Positions 1 through 5,497 of a stretch of 5,982 nt of DNA are shown here, piece after piece. The stretch's first letter is position 1; every line of letters starts with the position of its first letter. Source of the stretch: an uncultured Muribaculaceae bacterium (GTDB taxonomy: Bacteria > Bacteroidota > Bacteroidia > Bacteroidales > Muribaculaceae); contig CAJUBC010000068.1 of assembly GCA_910584545.1 (NCBI GenBank), forward strand, positions 2,669 to 8,650, read 5' to 3'. A model generated the notes under the pieces. That model was not told the origin of the DNA. It did no database searches and saw only the letters and a list, made by a program, of their open reading frames with translations. The translations under genes and the position numbers were made by a program.

Positions 1-20
1 TAAGTATAGTAATGGCCCGG

Positions 21-142
21 AAGTGTCAACCGTTGGCTCTGAAAATATTCGGTCTGCCGAAAATGACTACAAGTGTCAACGATTGTCAACCGATACAATA
101 TGGCTTAACCTGTTGGAATACAATAGGTGCTGTATTGTCAAC
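21..142. repeat. Four TGTCAAC boxes with near-helical spacing; candidate iterons or operator
   Basis: TGTCAAC occurs at 24-30, 74-80, 84-90 and 136-142, all in the same orientation. The start-to-start distances of 50, 10 and 52 bp are close to whole helical turns, so all boxes would face one side of the DNA. Two copies extend to AAGTGTCAAC (21-30, 71-80). ATACAATA is also repeated at 93-100 and 118-125, and its core appears inverted as TATTGT at 133-138. This is the only gene-free stretch of note at the left end and holds no convincing coding frame. Placement just beyond a replication gene fits an origin, but control sites for a gene left of the window are equally possible. Confidence 0.5.
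45..64. other. Small stem-loop between TGTCAAC boxes
   Basis: ATATTCGG (45-52) and CCGAAAAT (57-64) can pair across a TCTG loop with one mismatch, the inner five pairs being perfect. It sits between the first box and the second. No T-run follows on either strand, so it is not a standard terminator. It might be part of an origin or a regulatory hairpin, or it may be chance. Confidence 0.3.
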
Positions 143-192
143 GCCGACTTTCGCGGAACATACGCTTTTGCATTCCAGATGTCGGGATTCGG

Positions 193-226
193 AAAAATAA
201 AAAAGGCCAACATCAGAGTGTTGACC
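193..226 (-). terminator. Rho-independent terminator after the primase-helicase
   Basis: Read on the minus strand, GGTCAACA (219-226), loop CTCTGA and TGTTGGCC (205-212) form an 8-bp stem that pairs fully in RNA through one U-G wobble. It is followed at once by TTTTTTATTTTT (193-204). The stem begins about 25 nt after the primase TGA. On the plus strand the wobble becomes a C-A mismatch and no T-run follows, so the orientation is clear. Confidence 0.85.
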
Positions 227-251
227 TGAGAGAAATATGATGAGCCGGGCA

Positions 252-3200
252 TCAGAACGGCGTATCTCCCTTATTGCCGGGAGGGTCGAATAAAGAGGAA
301 GTCTTGGGAGGAAGCGCCGGAGATGCAGAGGCGACAGCCGCAGGTTCCATATCCTCTGCGATTTCCTCCGTCTCGCTGATAATCTCGGTTTCGAGATTCA
401 GCCCGAACTCCGCCTTGAGCATCGCATAATTGAAGCACATCGCCTTAGGGCGGTTGACTTTCAGTTTCTTCACCTGCGAGCCGTTCACGGTCTCGAAAGT
501 ATAGTCCGGCGTACCGTTTGCGAGAAGAATAGTGAAGCGGTCCTGTTTCAGACCGAGGAACGACGGGTGCGAGCGGAGATAGGAAAGCATCGTACTCCAG
601 TTGCTTCGGTTGGCTGTGGCGTTAGCCGCGCCCCTGCCGTTGAAAAGTCCGGCTACGGCTGCGCTGTTCAGATACAGCACTGGGGTAGGCTCTGCGAACA
701 CCATATCCTCCTTCATGGAGGTACTGCGGAAAGTGCGGTGCCACTTGATGCGAAAATGTGCCTTGTCGATTGCGCGGCCCTGCGTATGGAAGCCTTGCAG
801 AGCCTCCCAGAAATCGCCCATCTCGGAGCTTTCCTGTGCCGTCTCGTTCTGCAGCCGCATACCGGCGACGGCCACCGTGAGCAGGTCGTTGTAGCTGAAC
901 GGAAGCGACAGCACCGATTCGAGGGTGCGGAAAGCGGCAAGCGGAATAATCCAGTTACCGAAGATACGGTCGTGTATCTTCTCGCCCTCGACAATCTTAG
1001 ACAGCTCCGATTTAGTAAGGGAGTATGCGTTGGCGAAGTTCTTCTCGAAAAGCTGCCTATGGCCGAGGACTTCGAGGGTGAGATGCGTATTGCCGAGCGA
1101 ACACATGGCGACAAGATCCTCGTAAGCGTCGCGCTCCGGCTTGGAGAAAGAGGTCTTGGAGAAAGCGAGGAACAGAACACGGGTAAAGAGAGCCATGTCC
1201 TGTGTGGGCTTGTCCTGACCGCACAAGGCTATCCCGGTTGAAATGATGGTCTGCGCGGCCATGCCGTCCGTGTTCTGATTCTTCTTGGTCTGACCGCCTC
1301 CGCCCCACAGACCTTTTAGGTAAGCGATTTTACGCACATCGAGGTCGTTCTTATACTCGTCGAAAACGACGAGGGAGTTGACCGCCTGACTGACACGGTC
1401 GTTCATGGCCGGAACCGAGGTAACACCGAGGTTCGGAGGGTCTACGCTGTGGATAAAGAACGACTGGAGCGAGGTCGCAAGAGTAGTCTTGCCCGTGCCT
1501 TTCTCGCCGAAAAGGTTAAGTATGGGGAAATGGCGTGTGCGGTTGAAGATAACATCGCGGTACAGAGTGGCGAGCAGATAGCAGAAAGCGATTTTGGCGT
1601 TGTCGCCGAAAACACTGACGAGCTGCACGGCGAAGTCGTAGAGCTTTATGCCGCTGCGGTTTTCATGTATGAAAAGCCGCTCGAACTGGTATATTTCGGG
1701 ATTGTTCTCGTACATTTTCGATGTGGCCGGGATATAGAACGACTTGGAGGGGGCGGTTTCCACGATGCCGAGATCATCGACGGCCAGGAAGCGGTCGCCG
1801 TTAAAAACGCCGTTGCCGAAAGCGAAGAAGCCGTTGATGCCGTCCCAGCCCATCTTGCGGACCCGCTCGGCTGAGCGAGTGCCGCGATACAGATATTCCT
1901 TGACGTTGTTGAGCTTGTCAATCTTGGCGCGCCATATATAATTGCCGACGGAGCCGACACGCTGCTGAAAGGTGGTAAGCGAGCAAAGTTCGGACTCCCT
2001 GAACTCAATCTCGACCGCCTCGTTGAATTTGTTTACCATGCGGAACAGGCGTGTGCCGTTGGTTTCGTCCTTGATATGGTAAAGGGATTCAAGATAGAAA
2101 TTGGAGAGCCTGACGGCCTCTCCCTCGTCGTCGTAAGTATAGAAGCAGTTGTCTATGATGTTCAGATTGCACTGGCGCAGAAGTTCTTTCTTGCGCTCGA
2201 TGTCGTTCTTAGGCTCGCGCCTTGCCTCGCGTTGCCGGGCTTCCCCTTTGGCACGGCTGACAGCACCTTTCCACGATTTGACCGTACCGTGGATAGCGGC
2301 GAGAGCGTCGATGCAGCTGTCGGCCACGGTCGCATCTTTGACATGGCGCAGCAGGTCTGCGACTTCGGAGATAATGATGCGTTCCTCCGCCAGCGAAGAA
2401 GAAGCGGCGAATTTCTTCTCGGCGAGCCACAGTATAAAAGGCTTTTCAGGAATGGCGGCGTAAATCTCCGGCGAGAGAATGTATTCGTCGGCATCGTTCT
2501 TGTGTAGAATGACGCTGCCGACTTTCGCCTTTGGTATAGAGGCGATATCCTCGTCGGAGAGAGTTATTTCCGCGCGCTCCTTTAGCTTTACACCGGCTTT
2601 CCTGGCTTCATCGCGTTTTTGTTCGAGAAGGTCGGCTTTTGCCGCTTCGAGTTCGTCTTCGGTTATCGGCACAAGCACAGGTTCTTCGACAAAGGGCAGC
2701 TCTCGCACCGTAACGTCGAAGCCCCGGCGCACAGCTTCGGCGCCGTTAACCATAACGGCCTTGAAGCCTGGCCCGAAAGGCTCGTCTTTCGGAGGGTCCG
2801 AGTCGGGGATAAAGCAGACTGATTGAGTCAACTTCATCAGTCTGTCGAACTGTGCTGCACTCCACGCAGTGCCGAGAGTGGCGACAGCATTCTCCATGCC
2901 GACGGACTGGAGGCGCAGAACATCGGGAGCGCCCTCGACGATATTGTAGAAAAGAGCGTCGCGGCAACGGCTCGCCCTGTCGATGCCGAAAATGGCCTCT
3001 CCCTTAGTGAATATCATCGAGTTTGACGAGTTGATATACTTGCCGACATTATCGGCCTTTGCGTCGCCGAGATAGCGAGCTGTAAAGGCTATGACGCGCC
3101 CGAAGCGGTCGCGGATAGGGATAACGAGGCGGTTTCGGAACAAAGTATAAATCCGACCGCTCTTTTTATCCCTCTGAAAGATGCCGGACTGCACGAGCAG

Positions 3201-3743
3201 ATCTTCGGAGACAGCTTTGCTCTTGCAGTATTCCATAAGCAGATTGCCGTCTTTGGGTGCGAGTCCGATGCCGCAGGTGGAGCAGAATTGCTCCGGCCAT
3301 CGGGAGTAGGCATACTCACGAGCGGCCCGCGCCTCGTCGTTCATGTCGACACGCAGCTGTTCCCGGAAAAACTGATGCGCTACGGCGACGGCACCTAATA
3401 TTGACTCGCGCAGTTGCGCCGCCTGTCGTTGCTCGTCGGTCTGTTCCTCCTTAGAGTATTCGATATGTATGCCGTTGGCTTTGGCGATGGCTTCGACGGC
3501 CTGTTGGAAGTCCATGCCCTCCTTTTCCTCGTAGAACTTGATGCCGTCGCCCCCTCGGTGGCAGCTGTGGCAATACCATAAGTTTTTGCCGGGCGATATG
3601 GAGAACGAGGGAGTGTTCTCGGAGTGAAAGGGGCAAGAGGCGAACATCGTGGAGCCACGTCGGCGGAAGCTCAGCCCCCACGACTTCAACACGTCCTCGA
3701 TGTCAAGACCTTTTACAGCCTCTATCGTCTTGTTGCTTATCAT
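252..3743 (-). CDS. DnaG-type primase fused to P-loop helicase (1163 aa), likely element replication protein
   Basis: A primase-helicase that would make RNA primers and unwind DNA at the element's origin or transferred strand. Domains in order: CHC2-type zinc finger (C37, H40, C58, C61); DnaG-like catalytic core from about 200 (LFRNRLVIPIRDRFGRVIAF, KYINSSNSMIFTKG); Toprim with E270-G271 and D274, then D314-x-D316 in FIPDSDPP; a charged linker region about 350-525; a middle domain about 525-740 with MGWDGINGFFAFGNGVF, reminiscent of DUF927-type helicases; then a helicase ATPase with Walker A GEKGTGKT (746-753), Walker B LVVFDE (791-796) and candidate arginine finger R855. An extra CSTC at 154-157 might bind metal. 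Residues after about 1118 are acidic, then Pro/Ser-rich, ending in GDTPF. The start overlaps the 66-aa gene's stop. All key residues are present. It is far longer than chromosomal DnaG (about 600 aa), which fits a mobile-element replication protein. Confidence 0.9.
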   Translation of the reverse strand: MISNKTIEAVKGLDIEDVLKSWGLSFRRRGSTMFASCPFHSENTPSFSISPGKNLWYCHSCHRGGDGIKFYEEKEGMDFQQAVEAIAKANGIHIEYSKEEQTDEQRQAAQLRESILGAVAVAHQFFREQLRVDMNDEARAAREYAYSRWPEQFCSTCGIGLAPKDGNLLMEYCKSKAVSEDLLVQSGIFQRDKKSGRIYTLFRNRLVIPIRDRFGRVIAFTARYLGDAKADNVGKYINSSNSMIFTKGEAIFGIDRASRCRDALFYNIVEGAPDVLRLQSVGMENAVATLGTAWSAAQFDRLMKLTQSVCFIPDSDPPKDEPFGPGFKAVMVNGAEAVRRGFDVTVRELPFVEEPVLVPITEDELEAAKADLLEQKRDEARKAGVKLKERAEITLSDEDIASIPKAKVGSVILHKNDADEYILSPEIYAAIPEKPFILWLAEKKFAASSSLAEERIIISEVADLLRHVKDATVADSCIDALAAIHGTVKSWKGAVSRAKGEARQREARREPKNDIERKKELLRQCNLNIIDNCFYTYDDEGEAVRLSNFYLESLYHIKDETNGTRLFRMVNKFNEAVEIEFRESELCSLTTFQQRVGSVGNYIWRAKIDKLNNVKEYLYRGTRSAERVRKMGWDGINGFFAFGNGVFNGDRFLAVDDLGIVETAPSKSFYIPATSKMYENNPEIYQFERLFIHENRSGIKLYDFAVQLVSVFGDNAKIAFCYLLATLYRDVIFNRTRHFPILNLFGEKGTGKTTLATSLQSFFIHSVDPPNLGVTSVPAMNDRVSQAVNSLVVFDEYKNDLDVRKIAYLKGLWGGGGQTKKNQNTDGMAAQTIISTGIALCGQDKPTQDMALFTRVLFLAFSKTSFSKPERDAYEDLVAMCSLGNTHLTLEVLGHRQLFEKNFANAYSLTKSELSKIVEGEKIHDRIFGNWIIPLAAFRTLESVLSLPFSYNDLLTVAVAGMRLQNETAQESSEMGDFWEALQGFHTQGRAIDKAHFRIKWHRTFRSTSMKEDMVFAEPTPVLYLNSAAVAGLFNGRGAANATANRSNWSTMLSYLRSHPSFLGLKQDRFTILLANGTPDYTFETVNGSQVKKLKVNRPKAMCFNYAMLKAEFGLNLETEIISETEEIAEDMEPAAVASASPALPPKTSSLFDPPGNKGDTPF

Positions 3744-3940
3744 ATTTCTTTTGCTTTATCCCAGCAGTCGATAATCGACTGGCCGGTGTATTTCAGTCTG
3801 CGCGGATTGCTGTTGCAGGGAGAGATAAGCCCCATGCGGCGCAGTTTGCGCAGGGTCTTATGGCAGATGCCAAGTTCGGCACAAGTCCTCTTAACTGAAA
3901 ATACACCGTCGGGGTCGCATTTAGGGCGTGATTCAATCAT
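3740..3940 (-). CDS. Small winged-helix (MerR/excisionase-like) protein (66 aa)
   Basis: The 66-residue protein carries a compact helix-turn-helix at residues about 13-38: FSVKRTCAELGICHKTLRKL, then RRMGLI. A short wing and final helix follow (RRLKYTGQSIIDCWDKA). This is the layout of MerR-type and excisionase-like minimal DNA-binding domains. It starts with ATG (3938-3940) two bases after the TAA of the 80-aa gene. Its TGA (3740-3742) overlaps the ATG of the primase-helicase (3741-3743) in the ATGA form, which implies translational coupling and a common transcript. An accessory replication or excision role is inferred from this coupling and has no direct evidence in the sequence. Confidence 0.8.
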   Translation of the reverse strand: MIESRPKCDPDGVFSVKRTCAELGICHKTLRKLRRMGLISPCNSNPRRLKYTGQSIIDCWDKAKEI

Positions 3941-3942
3941 GG

Positions 3943-4185
3943 TTACATATTGGTTGCGGCAGGTCCTTCAACAAAGATGCGCTCTCCTGCCTCGCTCTCT
4001 ATTATCTGTTTTGCGTGTTCGGGTATGCGACAGGCCATGCACTTCCAGTTAAAGAAAGTCTGCCTCCTTACACCGGCACGTTTGGTTACGTCGGTTATAA
4101 ACTCGACCCTCTCCCAATATGTGAGCGTGTCGAGAAAGGTGTTAAGCTGTGTCGCCTCAATGTGTTTAATATCGTTGTTTGTCAT
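3943..4185 (-). CDS. Small helix-turn-helix-like DNA-binding protein (80 aa)
   Basis: This 80-residue protein is preceded by 5 nt after the 121-aa regulator and followed by only 2 nt before the 66-aa gene. Residues about 31-56 (KRAGVRRQTFFNWKCMACRIP) read as a Cro/phage-regulator-type helix-turn-helix: AGV turn, RRQTFFNW recognition helix, then a RIPEHAK helix like those of small phage and transposon repressors. The N-terminus is acidic and helical (LNTFLDTLTYWERVEFI), possibly a dimer surface. Start is ATG at 4183-4185, stop TAA. No Shine-Dalgarno is seen, as is usual in Bacteroidota. A role as operon regulator or origin/excision accessory factor is inferred from its position before a primase-helicase. 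I do not assign it to a named family. Confidence 0.75.
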   Translation of the reverse strand: MTNNDIKHIEATQLNTFLDTLTYWERVEFITDVTKRAGVRRQTFFNWKCMACRIPEHAKQIIESEAGERIFVEGPAATNM

Positions 4186-4190
4186 TACGT

Positions 4191-4556
4191 TCAGCGTTTT
4201 TTAATTGGCTTAGCGGTTACATATCTCACCGCATCAAGTTCATGCTGCCTCTTTGACTTCACAGGGTTTTGTCTAACCCATTCGATCAGGTCTGCGTAGT
4301 CGAAGTAAATGTATTTTCCTCCGGGTTTGTAATGAGGAATCGCTGCGGAAGCAGTAAGTTTATATAACTGACTTTTGGATAGTCCGAGGAAAAGGCTGGC
4401 TTCCTCCAACGTAAGCACCTCTTTTGTCGAATAGAGTTTAGCCGCGATAGATTCGATACGCTCGTTTATTGCGTCAACTCCACCCAGAGCTTCAAGTCTG
4501 TTCTCAAAGTCTCGGAGCCGGGCATTGAAATCTTCAAGCTGTCTGTTTTTTGTCAT
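4191..4556 (-). CDS. Excisionase-family helix-turn-helix protein with N-terminal coiled coil (121 aa)
   Basis: This is a small DNA-binding protein of the excisionase/MerR-like HTH_17 type. Residues about 5-42 are highly charged with heptad-like spacing (FNARLRDFENRLEALGG), suggesting a dimerising coiled coil. Residues about 46-97 form the winged helix: LTLEEASLFLGLSKSQLYKLTAS is the helix-turn-helix, and HYKPGGKYIYFDYADLIEWV is the wing and closing helix typical of the family. A basic tail ends in KPIKKR. I chose MTKNR (4554-4556) because it lies just downstream of a TATCTTTG -7 box. An in-frame ATG 18 codons earlier falls upstream of that box. The 80-aa gene starts 5 nt after its stop, making it first in an apparent four-gene operon. 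Such proteins in Bacteroides mobile elements act in excision or regulation, and which applies here is inference. Confidence 0.85.
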   Translation of the reverse strand: MTKNRQLEDFNARLRDFENRLEALGGVDAINERIESIAAKLYSTKEVLTLEEASLFLGLSKSQLYKLTASAAIPHYKPGGKYIYFDYADLIEWVRQNPVKSKRQHELDAVRYVTAKPIKKR

Positions 4557-4581
4557 ATGCGATATGATTTTGAATTTGGCG

Positions 4582-4589
4582 CAAAGATA
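4582..4589 (-). promoter_or_regulatory. Bacteroides-type -7 box (TATCTTTG) for the regulator-primase operon
   Basis: On the minus strand the sequence TATCTTTG matches the Bacteroides sigma -7 consensus TAnnTTTG exactly. It sits 25 nt before the ATG at 4554-4556, which leaves room for a short leader. At the expected -33 spacing (about 4609-4612) the minus strand reads TTAT rather than TTTG. A weak -33 next to the inverted repeat at 4613-4653 would fit a promoter that needs activation, or one blocked by a bound repressor. It also argues that the ATG at 4608-4610, upstream of the box, is not the start. Confidence 0.5.
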
Positions 4590-4612
4590 AGAGATTTGCT
4601 GCCTAAGCATAA

Positions 4613-4660
4613 GACATTAACCTTGACATTAGCCCGGTGTCAAGGTTAATGTCAAGGTTT
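4613..4660. repeat. Perfect 16-bp inverted repeat with tandem half-sites, likely operator
   Basis: The left arm GACATTAACCTTGACA (4613-4628) and right arm TGTCAAGGTTAATGTC (4638-4653) are exact reverse complements around a 9-nt spacer (4629-4637). The right arm runs on into another AAGG, so the 8-mer TGTCAAGG occurs at 4638-4645 and again 12 bp on at 4650-4657. Its complement CCTTGACA is at 4621-4628, making three full half-sites plus a partial fourth. It lies just upstream of the -7 box and 121-aa regulator start. Symmetric, helically spaced half-sites suggest a dimeric regulator. A terminator role is unlikely because no T-run follows on the minus strand. Confidence 0.75.
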
Positions 4661-4666
4661 TAAGTT

Positions 4667-4942
4667 TCAGAACGTTGTTGTTGAATCGTTTTCTGTCATA
4701 CTTGCTACTTGGCGTACACCCTTTCGGATTGCGACAGTAGTTGCGGAGTTTTCGGTCTTTGCCTCTGCCAGAGCCGAGGATAAGGCCGAACGGCTTAACG
4801 GTGCGTCTGTGGCAGAAGAAAGTATAAGTCTGTTAACAGCAACCACTTTCTGCCAGTCGCGCTTAATCAGTCGCGCATCGGCTAATTCGTCGAAAAGGAC
4901 TGCCACTCGCCTGTTGTTTGCGGATTTGAGAGGTTTTGCCAC
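4667..4942 (-). CDS. 91-aa frame continuing in phase after an in-frame TAG; separate small gene or 3' part of the upstream gene
   Basis: No family is recognised. The first codon is GTG (4940-4942), directly after the TAG of the preceding frame and in the same phase, so the two would form one uninterrupted frame if that stop were a sense codon. The translation looks protein-like rather than random: a basic start (AKPLKSANNRR), a helical stretch RRVAVLFDELADARLIKRDW, then an Ala/Ser-rich part and a polar Thr-rich end, closing with TGA. There is no Shine-Dalgarno before the GTG. It is either reinitiated by translational coupling across TAG-GTG, reached by stop readthrough, or the dead 3' end of a pseudogene. 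The C-terminus lies about 14 nt from the inverted repeat that precedes the regulator operon. Confidence 0.45.
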   Translation of the reverse strand: MAKPLKSANNRRVAVLFDELADARLIKRDWQKVVAVNRLILSSATDAPLSRSALSSALAEAKTENSATTVAIRKGVRQVASMTENDSTTTF

Positions 4943-5431
4943 CTAACAATCCAGTAGTGCTGAAATATCAGCAACTGATATTTCACCCTTGAATATCTGA
5001 ACTTTGACAGCGAGGACAGCGAGTGCGGCCTTTTGAGCCTCTGAAAGAGAGGCCATAAAGTGCGGTTTCCCTTCTGTTGTTTCTGTTGGACCAGCCCTCC
5101 CAGTGTTGAGTTCATTTATCATTTGCTCGGCATCAGCATGAGAGAATCTGAGTTTTGCAAAGTAATCTCTCACAAGGTCAGGACGAATATTGAAAAGGTC
5201 GCTGATGATACCTGTTGCAGTTTCATGGGCATTTCGGCCCGCAGCACAGACGGCATCAGTGTAACGATGCCCGTTCAGGAAGTCGGTCGTGAAGCGGCTG
5301 TAAAGTTTGCGACACTCGACAACCTCTTTACGGTAGATTGTATAGGCTTTATTGAGCAGATGATAAAGCCTTTCAGTGATGTTTCCGTTGCAAGAGGCTT
5401 GCCACGGACATTTTTGGGGACAATTACCCAA
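4943..5431 (-). CDS. Unrecognised 162-aa protein with N-terminal Cys cluster; start uncertain, possibly frameshifted
   Basis: I do not recognise this protein. From the only usable in-frame start (TTG at 5429-5431) it has 162 residues. C4, C8 and C14 (spacing C-x3-C-x5-C, within NCPQKCPWQASC) form a possible metal or Fe-S site. The rest looks mainly helical, with further Cys at 40, 62 and 162, a segment around IRPDLVRDYFAKLRF, and an Ala-rich C-terminal helix (AQKAALAVLAVKVQIF). The TTG start has no ribosome-binding site. A better start, ATG at 5460-5462 behind an A-rich leader 35 nt after the acetyltransferase stop, encodes MNNGNLPFSLFG and then meets TAA at 5424-5426. A +1 shift there enters this frame exactly at NCPQK. 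The frame ends in TAG at 4943-4945 and stays open for 91 codons beyond, so this may be one damaged or recoded gene. It is probably cotranscribed with the acetyltransferase. Confidence 0.6.
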   Translation of the reverse strand: MGNCPQKCPWQASCNGNITERLYHLLNKAYTIYRKEVVECRKLYSRFTTDFLNGHRYTDAVCAAGRNAHETATGIISDLFNIRPDLVRDYFAKLRFSHADAEQMINELNTGRAGPTETTEGKPHFMASLSEAQKAALAVLAVKVQIFKGEISVADISALLDC

Positions 5432-5497
5432 AAAGAGAGAACGGTAGGTTTCCGTTGTTCATAGCGATTTTTATTTATTTGGTTGATTTCATATTGT

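Noticed and set aside
21..142. CRISPR array
   Set aside because: Repeats are only 7-10 bp with unequal spacing of 50, 10 and 52 bp and there are no cas genes.
12..229. Two short overlapping plus-strand frames at the left end
   Set aside because: They run through the TGTCAAC boxes and the terminator and have no protein-like pattern, so repeats explain the sequence better.
567..1241. Plus-strand frame of 224 codons opposite the primase-helicase
   Set aside because: It lies entirely antisense to the helicase domain, whose Walker motifs are intact. The translation has no recognisable domain and reflects the codon pattern of the real gene.
4557..4610. Upstream ATG (4608-4610) as the start of the 121-aa regulator
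   Set aside because: It lies upstream of the TATCTTTG -7 box and close to the inverted repeat. The extra 18 residues are not part of the charged coiled coil that begins after the second ATG.
4613..4653. Inverted repeat as a terminator for the unknown gene
   Set aside because: On the minus strand the stem is followed by TTATGCTTAGG, not a T-run, and the stem is AT-rich with tandem half-sites, which fits an operator better.
4943..4945. TAG reassigned to glutamine, as in some crAss-like phages
   Set aside because: No TAG occurs inside the 1163-codon primase-helicase or the three regulators, and the acetyltransferase ends at TAG at a sensible family length, so a recoded genome is unlikely.
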